6,677 bases of DNA from Eubacteriales Family XIII. Incertae Sedis bacterium (GTDB taxonomy: Bacteria; Bacillota; Clostridia; Peptostreptococcales; Anaerovoracaceae): contig JAISEX010000135.1 of the NCBI GenBank assembly GCA_031263875.1, forward strand, positions 1 to 6,677. Direction: 5' to 3'. Shown here piece by piece: positions 1-4,819 of this stretch. Under the pieces are notes generated by a model. The model searched no databases. It saw only the letters and a program-made list of their open reading frames with translations, and was not told the DNA's origin. Position 1 is the first letter of the stretch, and each line of letters begins with the position of its first letter. A program made the translations under genes and the position numbers.

Positions 1-118
1 GAAATATGAAAAAATAAAATTTTTTTGGTTTGGGATAAAAGGAGGACGGCACGGGGAGGATGGTCATGTTATGTTTCTTCTCGCGGCTTTTGTTTTTTGC
101 GTGGGAAACGGGGACGCC

Positions 119-149
119 GCAGGAAAGACGAATAGGTCGTATATCCTGC
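119..149 (+). other. Stem-loop 1 of R1
   Basis: GCAGGA (119-124) pairs with TCCTGC (144-149). After a symmetrical 3 x 3 internal loop, ACGA (128-131) pairs with TCGT (137-140), leaving the loop ATAGG. It follows the ACGGGGACG block directly. In the R2 copy a different stem, CGGGA/TCCCG at 3632-3653, sits just after the same block. No run of T follows, so it is not an obvious terminator. Confidence 0.5.
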
Positions 150-209
150 CCGCACAGTGGAGCCGGAGCGAGGTACGAGCGGAGGCGACGCGCAAGGGAT
201 CGGAGGGGT

Positions 210-456
210 TAGTGTCCTGTGGCCTCTAAAACTTTACTCCTCTCCAGTCTGCTCCGTCATATTTCGTTGCCTTTTTGCCCCGAAGCTCTGCTTCGGCAGG
301 CAAAACGGACAGCGAAGCGACCAAAGGGAGCGGAGGAGCGCCAACGACGCGTTGTCGGAACCCGCTGATACCACAAGTATCAACGGAACCCTCCGCCTCG
401 TCTGACGAAAAAATCCTTGGCAATTACTGACAAGTTTTAGAGGCCACAGGGCACTA
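210..456. repeat. Element A: 247-bp unit with 25-bp inverted ends
   Basis: The ends (210-234 and 432-456) are inverted copies over 25 bp with one mismatch. They read TAGTG, then T or C, then CCTGTGGCC and TCTAAAACTT. Each end carries a TA dinucleotide at its outer edge, so a TA target duplication is possible. Inside are smaller perfect hairpins: a 14-bp stem with a 2-nt bulge (273-305), CAACG/CGTTG (342-354) and TGATAC/GTATCA (366-382). It codes for no recognisable protein. It could be a small non-autonomous transposable element (MITE-like) or a multi-branched domain of the larger R1 structure. It lies between the GCGCAAGGGAT and AGCCCGGTGGGGC blocks, where R2 carries a different inverted-repeat unit (3526-3612). 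Confidence 0.6.
273..305. other. Long stem-loop inside element A
   Basis: TTTTGCC plus CCGAAGC (273-286) pairs with GCTTCGG (290-296) and, after a CA bulge, with GGCAAAA (299-305). The loop is TCT. T-rich flanks on both strands make it look terminator-like in either direction, but neither side has a clean run of T. Its nesting in element A suggests a structural role. Confidence 0.5.
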
Positions 457-503
457 GCAGCCGCGAAGCGGCCGGAGCGAATGCGGAGCCCCGGAGAGCC
501 CGG

Positions 504-596
504 TGGGGCACTCAAAACTGATTTTGTCACTAACTCGTGTGATAATTCTACGCGCGAGCATGTACGAAAAACGGCCTCCTATTTTTGAGTGCCCCA
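504..596 (+). repeat. Element B: 93-bp hairpin unit of R1
   Basis: The 14-bp arms TGGGGCACTCAAAA (504-517) and TTTTGAGTGCCCCA (583-596) are perfectly complementary. The unit is preceded by AGCCCGG and followed by TGCGCCCGCA. The minus-strand unit at 3417-3509 is also exactly 93 bp and has the same flanks, but its arms are TGGGGCTGTTTCG/CGAAACAGCCCCA and its loop is unrelated. A GTG at 503 with GGAG 6 nt upstream could open a short reading frame through the unit, but the differing interior argues against a conserved protein. Confidence 0.7.
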
Positions 597-682
597 TGCG
601 CCCGCAAAAATCAATATTTACAACCAGGCTACGCGTTACGTCCCGCCTTACGGCAGCACAGATACCCACGCCCGTTCCCCCA

Positions 683-717
683 CAAAACAACCGGGACGCT
701 CCGCAGCGCGCCCCGGT
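683..717 (-). terminator. Rho-independent terminator after arcC
   Basis: On the minus strand, downstream of the arcC stop, ACCGGGGCGC (717-708) pairs with GCGTCCCGGT (699-690). This gives a 10-bp stem with one G-U pair and an 8-nt loop. TTGTTTTG follows at 689-682, a modest T-rich tail. The position, about 50 nt past the stop codon, fits the end of an arcA-arcC transcript. It also forms the last stem-loop of repeat copy R1. Confidence 0.6.
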
Positions 718-766
718 ATTATAATTATATGGTCAATTATGCGCGATTTTCCCGCGCGGCGTCCGT

Positions 767-1729
767 TTACGCGAAGGTAAACGTCGTGCCGGTCTTGCCC
801 GCAAGCGCGTCCATGGCTCCGAACAGCGAGGTGATGATCGCCTTTTTGTCGGGATTGGCGCGGACGAAACGCATCGCCGCCATAACCTTCGGTAGCATGC
901 TTCCGGGCGCGAACTGGTTTTCCTCGATGTACCGCGCGGCGGCCGCCACCGTCAGATGGTCCAGATCCTGCTGGTCGGGTTTGCCGAAATTGATCGCGAC
1001 CTTGTCGACTTCCGTCAAAATCAGCAGCACGTCGGCGCCGATATCTTCGGCGAGCCGTTCCGAGGCCAGATCCTTGTCGATCACCGCGTCGACGCCCTCA
1101 AGGACGCCGTCGGGACGCTCGACCACGGGAATGCCGCCGCCGCCCACCGCGATCACGATCGTCGAATTCCACAGATTTTTGAGGGATTCAAGCTCAACGA
1201 TGCGCTTCGGATCGGGCGACGGTACCACGCGCCGCCAGCCGCGGCCGGAATCCTCGATCATATGATAGCTCTTTTCCGCTTCAAGCTGCTTGGCCTCGTC
1301 CTCCGTATAATAGAGTCCGACGGGCTTCGTCGGGTTTAAAAACGCCGGATCGCGCCGGTCCACCACCGTCTGCGTCAGCAGGCACACCACGGGGACGCTC
1401 TTGTTGCGCAGATTGAATTCGTGGCGCAGCGATTTTTGCAGATGGTAGCCGATATAGCCCTGCGACATCGCGCCGCATACGTCGAATGGCATGACGGGCG
1501 TCACGTCGGCGGCCGTTTCAAAGGCGAGCAGGATCTGCCCGACCTGCGGGCCGTTGCCGTGGACGATGGCGATTTCGTAGCCGGACATGCTGATATCCGC
1601 AATGCATTTGCACGTCTTTTTCACGACTTCGAGCTGTTCCTCGGCGGTGCCGGTAGAACCCTTCGTCTGTAACGCGTTCCCGCCGAGAGCGATGACCATT
1701 CTCGCGGGATTTTGAATATCGTGTATCAT
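767..1729 (-). CDS. arcC: Carbamate kinase
   Basis: Cytoplasmic amino-acid-kinase-fold enzyme that transfers phosphate from carbamoyl phosphate to ADP, the ATP-forming last step of the arginine deiminase pathway. With the chosen start it has 320 residues, close to the usual ~310. Visible motifs are VIALGGNAL (12-20), HGNGPQVG (57-64), CGAMSQGYIGY (85-95), PTKPVG (133-138), GRGWRRVVPSPDP (162-174), AVGGGGIPV (194-202), GVDAVIDKDLASERLA (212-227), LTEVDKV (238-244) and GSMLPKVMAA (276-285). The set is typical of ArcC and complete. I chose ATG 1729 because GAGG lies 11 nt upstream. The longer start at 1771 has no ribosome-binding site and adds 14 unlikely residues. It follows arcA by 110 bp on the same strand. 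That AT-rich gap contains a TATAAT but no clear -35, so cotranscription with arcA is likely. Confidence 0.95.
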   Translation of the reverse strand: MIHDIQNPARMVIALGGNALQTKGSTGTAEEQLEVVKKTCKCIADISMSGYEIAIVHGNGPQVGQILLAFETAADVTPVMPFDVCGAMSQGYIGYHLQKSLRHEFNLRNKSVPVVCLLTQTVVDRRDPAFLNPTKPVGLYYTEDEAKQLEAEKSYHMIEDSGRGWRRVVPSPDPKRIVELESLKNLWNSTIVIAVGGGGIPVVERPDGVLEGVDAVIDKDLASERLAEDIGADVLLILTEVDKVAINFGKPDQQDLDHLTVAAAARYIEENQFAPGSMLPKVMAAMRFVRANPDKKAIITSLFGAMDALAGKTGTTFTFA

Positions 1730-1839
1730 AAAAATTGTTTCCTCTGTCTTTCTGTTGCCGGACAACTCCATTACATTTCAATTGTTTTATATATTATAAA
1801 TATAATGGAACTTGCCCGACACTCTTCTCGGCACTTTTA

Positions 1840-3069
1840 TTATATCGCGTCGCGCGCGAGCGGGCAGCTCATGCAGCGCGGGCCGCCTCTGCCTCTCGCA
1901 AGCTCGGAACCGTTGATTTCGAGCACCTCGATGCCGTTTTTCCGCAGCGATTCGTTGGTGCGCTCATTCCGCGAATACGTCACGACGACGCCCGGTTCGA
2001 TGGCAAGCGTGTTGGTGCTGTCGTTCCACTGCTCCCGCGCCGCGTCGACGGCATCTCCGCCGCCGCTCTCAATCATCCTGATCGAATCGAGATGCAGGCT
2101 GTTCTTCAACGCGGAATTCAGATCGACTTCCGTCTGTATCTTTATATCGCCGTCCGCGCCCGGGAAGATGCGGTAGACCTGAATGCGGTCGACGATCCCC
2201 GGATAGATCGTGAACGCGTCCCGGTCTATCATCGTGAACACCGTATCGAGATGCATAAATTCGCGCAGGGCCGGAAGCCGGATCGCGAGGATTTCCTTTA
2301 TCTCCGGGCATTCCGCGAAAAGTTTCCGCGCAAGCGCCTCGATAGCGGCAGCCGACGTGCGCTCGCTGCACCCGATCGCCACGACCTCCGACGAGAGGAC
2401 GAGAGTGTCGCCGCCCTCGATATTCGCGGCCTGACGCTCGTCGTACCACAGCCTGCCCTCGTTGACGGCAAAGAGCGGATGATTCTCGTAAATGTACCGG
2501 ACGAGAAGCGGTTCGCGCCTCCGCGCCTCCGTCAGCATCTTGTTGATGCAGTAACCGTTGCCGATCACGGCAGCAGGATCGCGCATAAAGTAGAGATTCG
2601 GGACCGGATCGATATACATCGGATAATCTTCCGTGAAATAACTCCAGAGATCCTTGTCGAATTCGATGTTATCCACCTCGGACTTCAGCAGGCCGGCTAT
2701 CGCGATGTCCGTCACCTCCGCGGCGGCCTTCGACGCGATGAATTCCACCAGCGATTCCTTCAGCGACGTGTTTTGGATATGCGTTAATTCGATGACGTCT
2801 TTCGCGAACTTCCGTTTCAGCTCATTATCGGCCAGCACCTCGGTCAAAAGTTTCTCGATGTAGAGAACCTCCACACCGCGGCCGCGCAGGATATCGGCGA
2901 ACTCGTCATGCTCTATGCGCATCTGCTTCAACCACGGTATATCGTCAAAGAGCAGAGAGCGCAGCAAATCCGGCGTCAATTTGTCAAGTTCTCTCCCCGG
3001 TTTATGCAGCAATACAGCTCTCAGTTTTCCGATTTCAGATCTGATATTCAGTTGTACAGTATCACTCAA
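1840..3069 (-). CDS. arcA: Arginine deiminase
   Basis: Cytoplasmic guanidino-modifying hydrolase that converts L-arginine to citrulline and ammonia, the first step of arginine fermentation; the ammonia also helps acid tolerance. It has 409 residues, the normal family length. The catalytic residues expected from the family are present in order: Asp164 (FMRDP), Glu218 (NIEGGD), His273 and Asp275 (MHLDT), and the nucleophile Cys399 in GGPRCMSCPL near the C terminus. The N terminus (IGKLRAVLLHKPGREL) and IEHDEFADILR (52-62) are also typical. The start is TTG at 3069-3067, with GGAGG 8 nt upstream. No ATG fits, and the N terminus matches the family. arcC follows downstream, but arcB is not between them. 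A promoter with palindromes lies about 80 nt upstream, so control by arginine or oxygen is plausible but unproven. Confidence 0.96.
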   Translation of the reverse strand: MSDTVQLNIRSEIGKLRAVLLHKPGRELDKLTPDLLRSLLFDDIPWLKQMRIEHDEFADILRGRGVEVLYIEKLLTEVLADNELKRKFAKDVIELTHIQNTSLKESLVEFIASKAAAEVTDIAIAGLLKSEVDNIEFDKDLWSYFTEDYPMYIDPVPNLYFMRDPAAVIGNGYCINKMLTEARRREPLLVRYIYENHPLFAVNEGRLWYDERQAANIEGGDTLVLSSEVVAIGCSERTSAAAIEALARKLFAECPEIKEILAIRLPALREFMHLDTVFTMIDRDAFTIYPGIVDRIQVYRIFPGADGDIKIQTEVDLNSALKNSLHLDSIRMIESGGGDAVDAAREQWNDSTNTLAIEPGVVVTYSRNERTNESLRKNGIEVLEINGSELARGRGGPRCMSCPLARDAI

Positions 3070-3077
3070 TGTTAGTA

Positions 3078-3082
3078 CCTCC
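3078..3082 (-). promoter_or_regulatory. Ribosome-binding site fixing the arcA TTG start
   Basis: GGAGG on the minus strand, followed by the 8-nt spacer TACTAACA and then TTG. This strong site supports the non-ATG start of arcA. Confidence 0.75.
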
Positions 3083-3149
3083 GTTTTTATCGGTAAGTGG
3101 CAGTCTCCGCTCGTTTTTTTCGCTCACGGAAACCTAATATCTACGTCCT

Positions 3150-3178
3150 ATGATATAGGCTGAATGCGCATTTTGCAA
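3150..3178 (-). promoter_or_regulatory. arcA promoter
   Basis: Reading the minus strand, TTGCAA (3178-3173) is followed by 17 bp and then TATCAT (3155-3150), a good sigma-70-type promoter. Transcription would begin near 3143, giving a leader of about 75 nt before the TTG. The spacer holds the perfect palindrome AATGCGCATT, and the -10 lies in another small palindrome, CCTAT-GAT-ATAGG (3147-3159). A protein bound at either site would block RNA polymerase. Confidence 0.6.
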
Positions 3179-3220
3179 TGAATTTGGCGAAAATGAATAG
3201 TAAAATAAAGTATGCGCATA
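3161..3220. promoter_or_regulatory. Candidate operators upstream of arcA
   Basis: Two perfect 10-bp palindromes, AATGCGCATT (3163-3172) and TATGCGCATA (3211-3220), share the core ATGCGCAT. Their centres are 48 bp apart, one in the promoter spacer and one upstream. TGAAT occurs three times on the plus strand (3161, 3179 and 3194). TGAAT resembles half of the arginine-repressor (ArgR/AhrC) box, but no full box with the usual AT-rich centre is present. The regulator is therefore undecided. Confidence 0.4.
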
Positions 3221-3251
3221 AAAGCCGCCCCAACGTGCATAAAAACGGCGT

Positions 3252-3263
3252 TTTATGTATAAA
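3252..3263. promoter_or_regulatory. Small AT-rich palindrome TTTATGTATAAA
   Basis: TTTAT and ATAAA flank a GT centre, about 100 bp upstream of the arcA -10. It could be a distal regulator site or chance in AT-rich sequence. The rest of 3221-3324 shows no gene or stronger signal. Confidence 0.2.
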
Positions 3264-3324
3264 CATTTAATGGGAACCGCTGTTTTGCGGCGCGCGAGGC
3301 GGTAAATTGCGGCCGGTGATCTCG

Positions 3325-3346
3325 AAAAAATCGGCGATGATTTTTT
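3325..3346. other. A/T stem-loop at the inner end of R2
   Basis: AAAAAATC (3325-3332) pairs with GATTTTTT (3339-3346) around the loop GGCGAT. It occupies roughly the place where R1 has its terminator-like hairpin (690-717). On either strand the stem itself supplies a run of T, so it might end transcription weakly. Confidence 0.4.
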
Positions 3347-3416
3347 GCCAAATGAGGCGAGGGGATTTGCCACTGAAAGAGCGGATTGGCAAGCCGGGTC
3401 AACTTATGCGGGCGCA

Positions 3417-3509
3417 TGGGGCTGTTTCGCGGTTGTTCATAAAAGATATTCTCAGAAATCTTCGCCGTGCTGACTTCCATGTTTTTCCTTGCGTCTCGAA
3501 ACAGCCCCA
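3417..3509 (-). repeat. Element C: 93-bp hairpin unit of R2
   Basis: The 13-bp arms TGGGGCTGTTTCG and CGAAACAGCCCCA are perfectly complementary (3417-3429 and 3497-3509). On the minus strand the unit is preceded by AGCCCGG and followed by TGCGCCCGCA, exactly as for the unit at 504-596. The length is also identical, but beyond the first six and last six bases the interior is different. Keeping pairing and length while changing sequence is the pattern of a conserved structure. Confidence 0.7.
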
Positions 3510-3525
3510 CCGGGCTATCCGCTCC

Positions 3526-3612
3526 AATTCCGCTTATGCTATCGCTGTCATTCCGGGCTTACCCCGGAATCCCCCAGACCGGGGTATCGATGTGAGCATA
3601 GTCTGCGGAATT
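3526..3612. repeat. Element D: 87-bp nested inverted repeat
   Basis: The outer arms AATTCCGC (3526-3533) and GCGGAATT (3605-3612) continue into TATGCT/AGCATA (3535-3540/3595-3600). Inside is ATTCCGGG-CTTAC-CCCGGAAT (3550-3570), then CCCC-AGACC-GGGG (3572-3584). The inner hairpin resembles the short palindromic intergenic repeats, built on CATTCCGGG and CCCGGAAT, that are dispersed in many bacterial genomes. It occupies the slot that element A fills in R1. Confidence 0.6.
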
Positions 3613-3631
3613 TCTGCTGCTATCCCTTGCG

Positions 3632-3653
3632 CGGGACATACGCGATCTTCCCG
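3632..3653 (-). other. Stem-loop of R2 matching stem-loop 1 of R1
   Basis: CGGGA and TCCCG enclose a 12-nt loop, right after the ACGGGGACG block and running into GCGCAAGGGAT on the minus strand. R1 has a different stem (GCAGGA/TCCTGC) in the same relative place. Confidence 0.4.
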
Positions 3654-3836
3654 AGCCGTCCCCGTAAAATCTTTCATCGTGATCGAAGCCGCACTACCCA
3701 TGCGGGCAAAGTCCACGCCCCGCCCGTCCTTACTCCGGCGTACCGGTCACCTCACAAACGACAAAATAAGCGAGAAGGGACGCGGGCGTGAGCATCATTC
3801 CCGTGCCGTCCTTCTCCCCCAAACCCCGGAATAAGG

Positions 3837-3842
3837 TATAAT
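3837..3842 (+). promoter_or_regulatory. Possible -10 of the MBL-fold gene
   Basis: A perfect TATAAT ends only 7 nt before the ATG at 3850. Transcription would start at or next to the A of the start codon, giving an almost leaderless message. There is no good -35 at the usual spacing (only C-rich sequence). The nearest ribosome-binding-like bases, AAGG at 3833-3836, lie 13 nt from the ATG. It may also be a chance match. Confidence 0.35.
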
Positions 3843-3849
3843 AGATCAT

Positions 3850-4743
3850 ATGATAAACAAAACGAATTTCAATATAAAAGAAGTGACCGGATGCCTCGGC
3901 GGGGAATGTTACCTCGTCGTTTCCGGTAATAAGACCGTGCTCTGCGATACCGGCTTTTCATTTGCCGCGCCGCAGGCGGCGTCGAATATCGCGGAAGCGA
4001 CCGGCGGCGCCGGCCCCGATTATATCGCGCTGACGCACGCCCATTACGACCACGCGGGCGGAGCCGCTTATCTCAAAAGCGTGTTCGGGAACGCGGCGGT
4101 GATCGCGAATTCCCTCTCGGCGGACATCTTCGCGCGGCCCGGAGCGCTGCGCGTTATGCGCGAATTAAATGCCTCCGCCGTGGAAGAAGCGCCGTGCCGC
4201 GATCCCGACGCCTCGCGCGGGCACGGCGATATGCTCGACCGCTTCAAGGCCGACATCCTCGTGCCGGGGCCGGAAGATTACACCGTCGCGCCGGATCTCG
4301 TCGCCATAGCCGCGCCCGGCCATACGCGCGACACGACCAGCTACTATTTTGAAGACCTCGGCCTGCTGTTCGCGACTGAAACCACGGGCGTAGTCGCGTG
4401 CGGCGCCGTCGTGCCGACCTTTATCACCAGTTACGCGCAGAGCCTCGACGCGGCGAGCCGTATGGAGGAGATCGCCGCGCCGTCTATCCTGTCGCCGCAT
4501 TACGGGCTTCTGTCGGGAGATGACGCCCTGCTGTTTCCCGCGCGGGCCCGCGAAGCCTGTGAAGTCTTTGCGGATTTTGTGCTGTCCCGCCACCAAAGCG
4601 GTATGACGTACGACGAAATAGTGCGCGCTATCCACACCGCATATTACGACGCACTTCTGCTGCCAACGGGCAAACAGCCGCTCGCGGCCTTTATCACCAA
4701 CGCGAAGGCCGTGATCCCGCGCCTGATCGCGGAACTGGAATAA
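3850..4743 (+). CDS. MBL-fold metallo-hydrolase
   Basis: A 297-residue protein of the metallo-beta-lactamase superfamily; the substrate cannot be told from sequence. The metal-binding motif THAHYDHAGG gives His63, His65, Asp67 and His68. His158 lies in PGHTRDT and His217 in SPHYGLL. The strand-turn LCDTGFS (31-37) is also typical. At the place where many members have a bridging Asp, the sequence is LLFATETTGVV, so Glu177 may replace it; some subfamilies tolerate this. There is no signal peptide or membrane segment, so it is probably cytoplasmic. The C-terminal third (from about 225) is helical in character. ATG 3850 is the only start that keeps the N-terminal strand, though its ribosome-binding site is weak. 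It is divergent from arcA, convergent with the rluA-like gene, and probably a single-gene unit. Confidence 0.88.
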   Translation: MINKTNFNIKEVTGCLGGECYLVVSGNKTVLCDTGFSFAAPQAASNIAEATGGAGPDYIALTHAHYDHAGGAAYLKSVFGNAAVIANSLSADIFARPGALRVMRELNASAVEEAPCRDPDASRGHGDMLDRFKADILVPGPEDYTVAPDLVAIAAPGHTRDTTSYYFEDLGLLFATETTGVVACGAVVPTFITSYAQSLDAASRMEEIAAPSILSPHYGLLSGDDALLFPARAREACEVFADFVLSRHQSGMTYDEIVRAIHTAYYDALLLPTGKQPLAAFITNAKAVIPRLIAELE

Positions 4744-4766
4744 AATCGGAAGTTTTTCTTTTCCGA
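4742..4766 (-). terminator. Terminator of the nadK-rluA-like operon
   Basis: On the minus strand TCGGAA (4766-4761) pairs with TTCCGA (4751-4746) around a 9-nt A-rich loop, followed by TTTTATT. The stem is short, but the tail is right for the minus strand only. It overlaps the stop codon of the MBL-fold gene, so the two convergent transcripts share almost no spacer. Confidence 0.55.
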
Positions 4767-4819
4767 CTGATCGCACCGAGTGGGATGATATATCGCTGGA
4801 TACGTAGCGTGTGCGGCGC

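Larger units (their letters stand above)
20..717 (+). repeat. R1: long hairpin-rich intergenic repeat copy
   Basis: This stretch has no convincing gene. It shares a colinear series of exact blocks with the minus strand of 3325-3829: GGTTTGGG (27-34), GGACGGCACGGG (44-55), CTTCTCGC (77-84), TTTTGT (88-93), ACGGGGACG (108-116), GCGCAAGGGAT (190-200), AGCCCGGTGGGGC (497-509) and GCCCCATGCGCCCGCA (591-606). Between the blocks lie stem-loops at 119-149, 210-456, 504-596 and 690-717. Their sequences differ from those in the other copy, yet they remain self-complementary. I infer a structured repeat family, acting as RNA or as folded DNA; I do not recognise a named family. The left boundary is uncertain and the element may begin before the AT-rich start of the window. 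The right end reaches the arcC terminator hairpin and possibly the arcC stop codon. Confidence 0.7.
3325..3829 (-). repeat. R2: second copy of the hairpin-rich repeat, inverted
   Basis: On the minus strand this region repeats the ordered blocks of R1: GGTTTGGG (3825-3818), GGACGGCACGGG (3811-3800), CTTCTCGC (3777-3770), TTTTGT (3766-3761), ACGGGGACG (3665-3657), GCGCAAGGGAT (3632-3622), AGCCCGGTGGGGC (3516-3504) and GCCCCATGCGCCCGCA (3422-3407). It is shorter than R1, mainly because the slot before the 93-bp unit holds an 87-bp element instead of a 247-bp one. It also has about 85 nt not seen in R1, roughly between 3750 and 3666. Overlapping open frames have no recognisable domains and look accidental. 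It begins about 20 bp from the start of the MBL-fold gene and ends before the arcA control region. Confidence 0.7.

Noticed and set aside
66..212. A 48-codon reading frame from ATG 66 with GGGGAGG 6 nt upstream and a hydrophobic start
   Set aside because: After about 15 residues it becomes arginine-rich text from the purine-rich repeat. It ends at the edge of element A, and the matching R2 sequence does not keep the frame. It is probably accidental.
504..596. Integron attC site
   Set aside because: Length and folding are in range, but I see no GTTRRRY/RYYYAAC ends, no integrase and no cassette genes.
585..1265. A 226-codon plus-strand frame opposite arcC
   Set aside because: Most of it is the antisense of a clearly conserved carbamate kinase. 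It is serine/arginine-rich with no domain, a shadow frame typical of G+C-rich DNA.
1730..1839. A TATAAT and a weak inverted repeat in the arcA-arcC gap, as an internal promoter or terminator
   Set aside because: No -35 fits the TATAAT, and the inverted repeat has a bulge and no T-tail. The region is AT-rich enough for chance matches.
1735..2787. A 350-codon plus-strand frame opposite arcA
   Set aside because: It is antisense to all but the N terminus of arginine deiminase, whose catalytic motifs are intact. It shows no recognisable domain.
3307..3834. A 175-codon plus-strand frame just upstream of the MBL-fold gene
   Set aside because: It runs through stem-loops and repeat blocks of R2, has no recognisable domain and no ribosome-binding site, and is not kept in R1.
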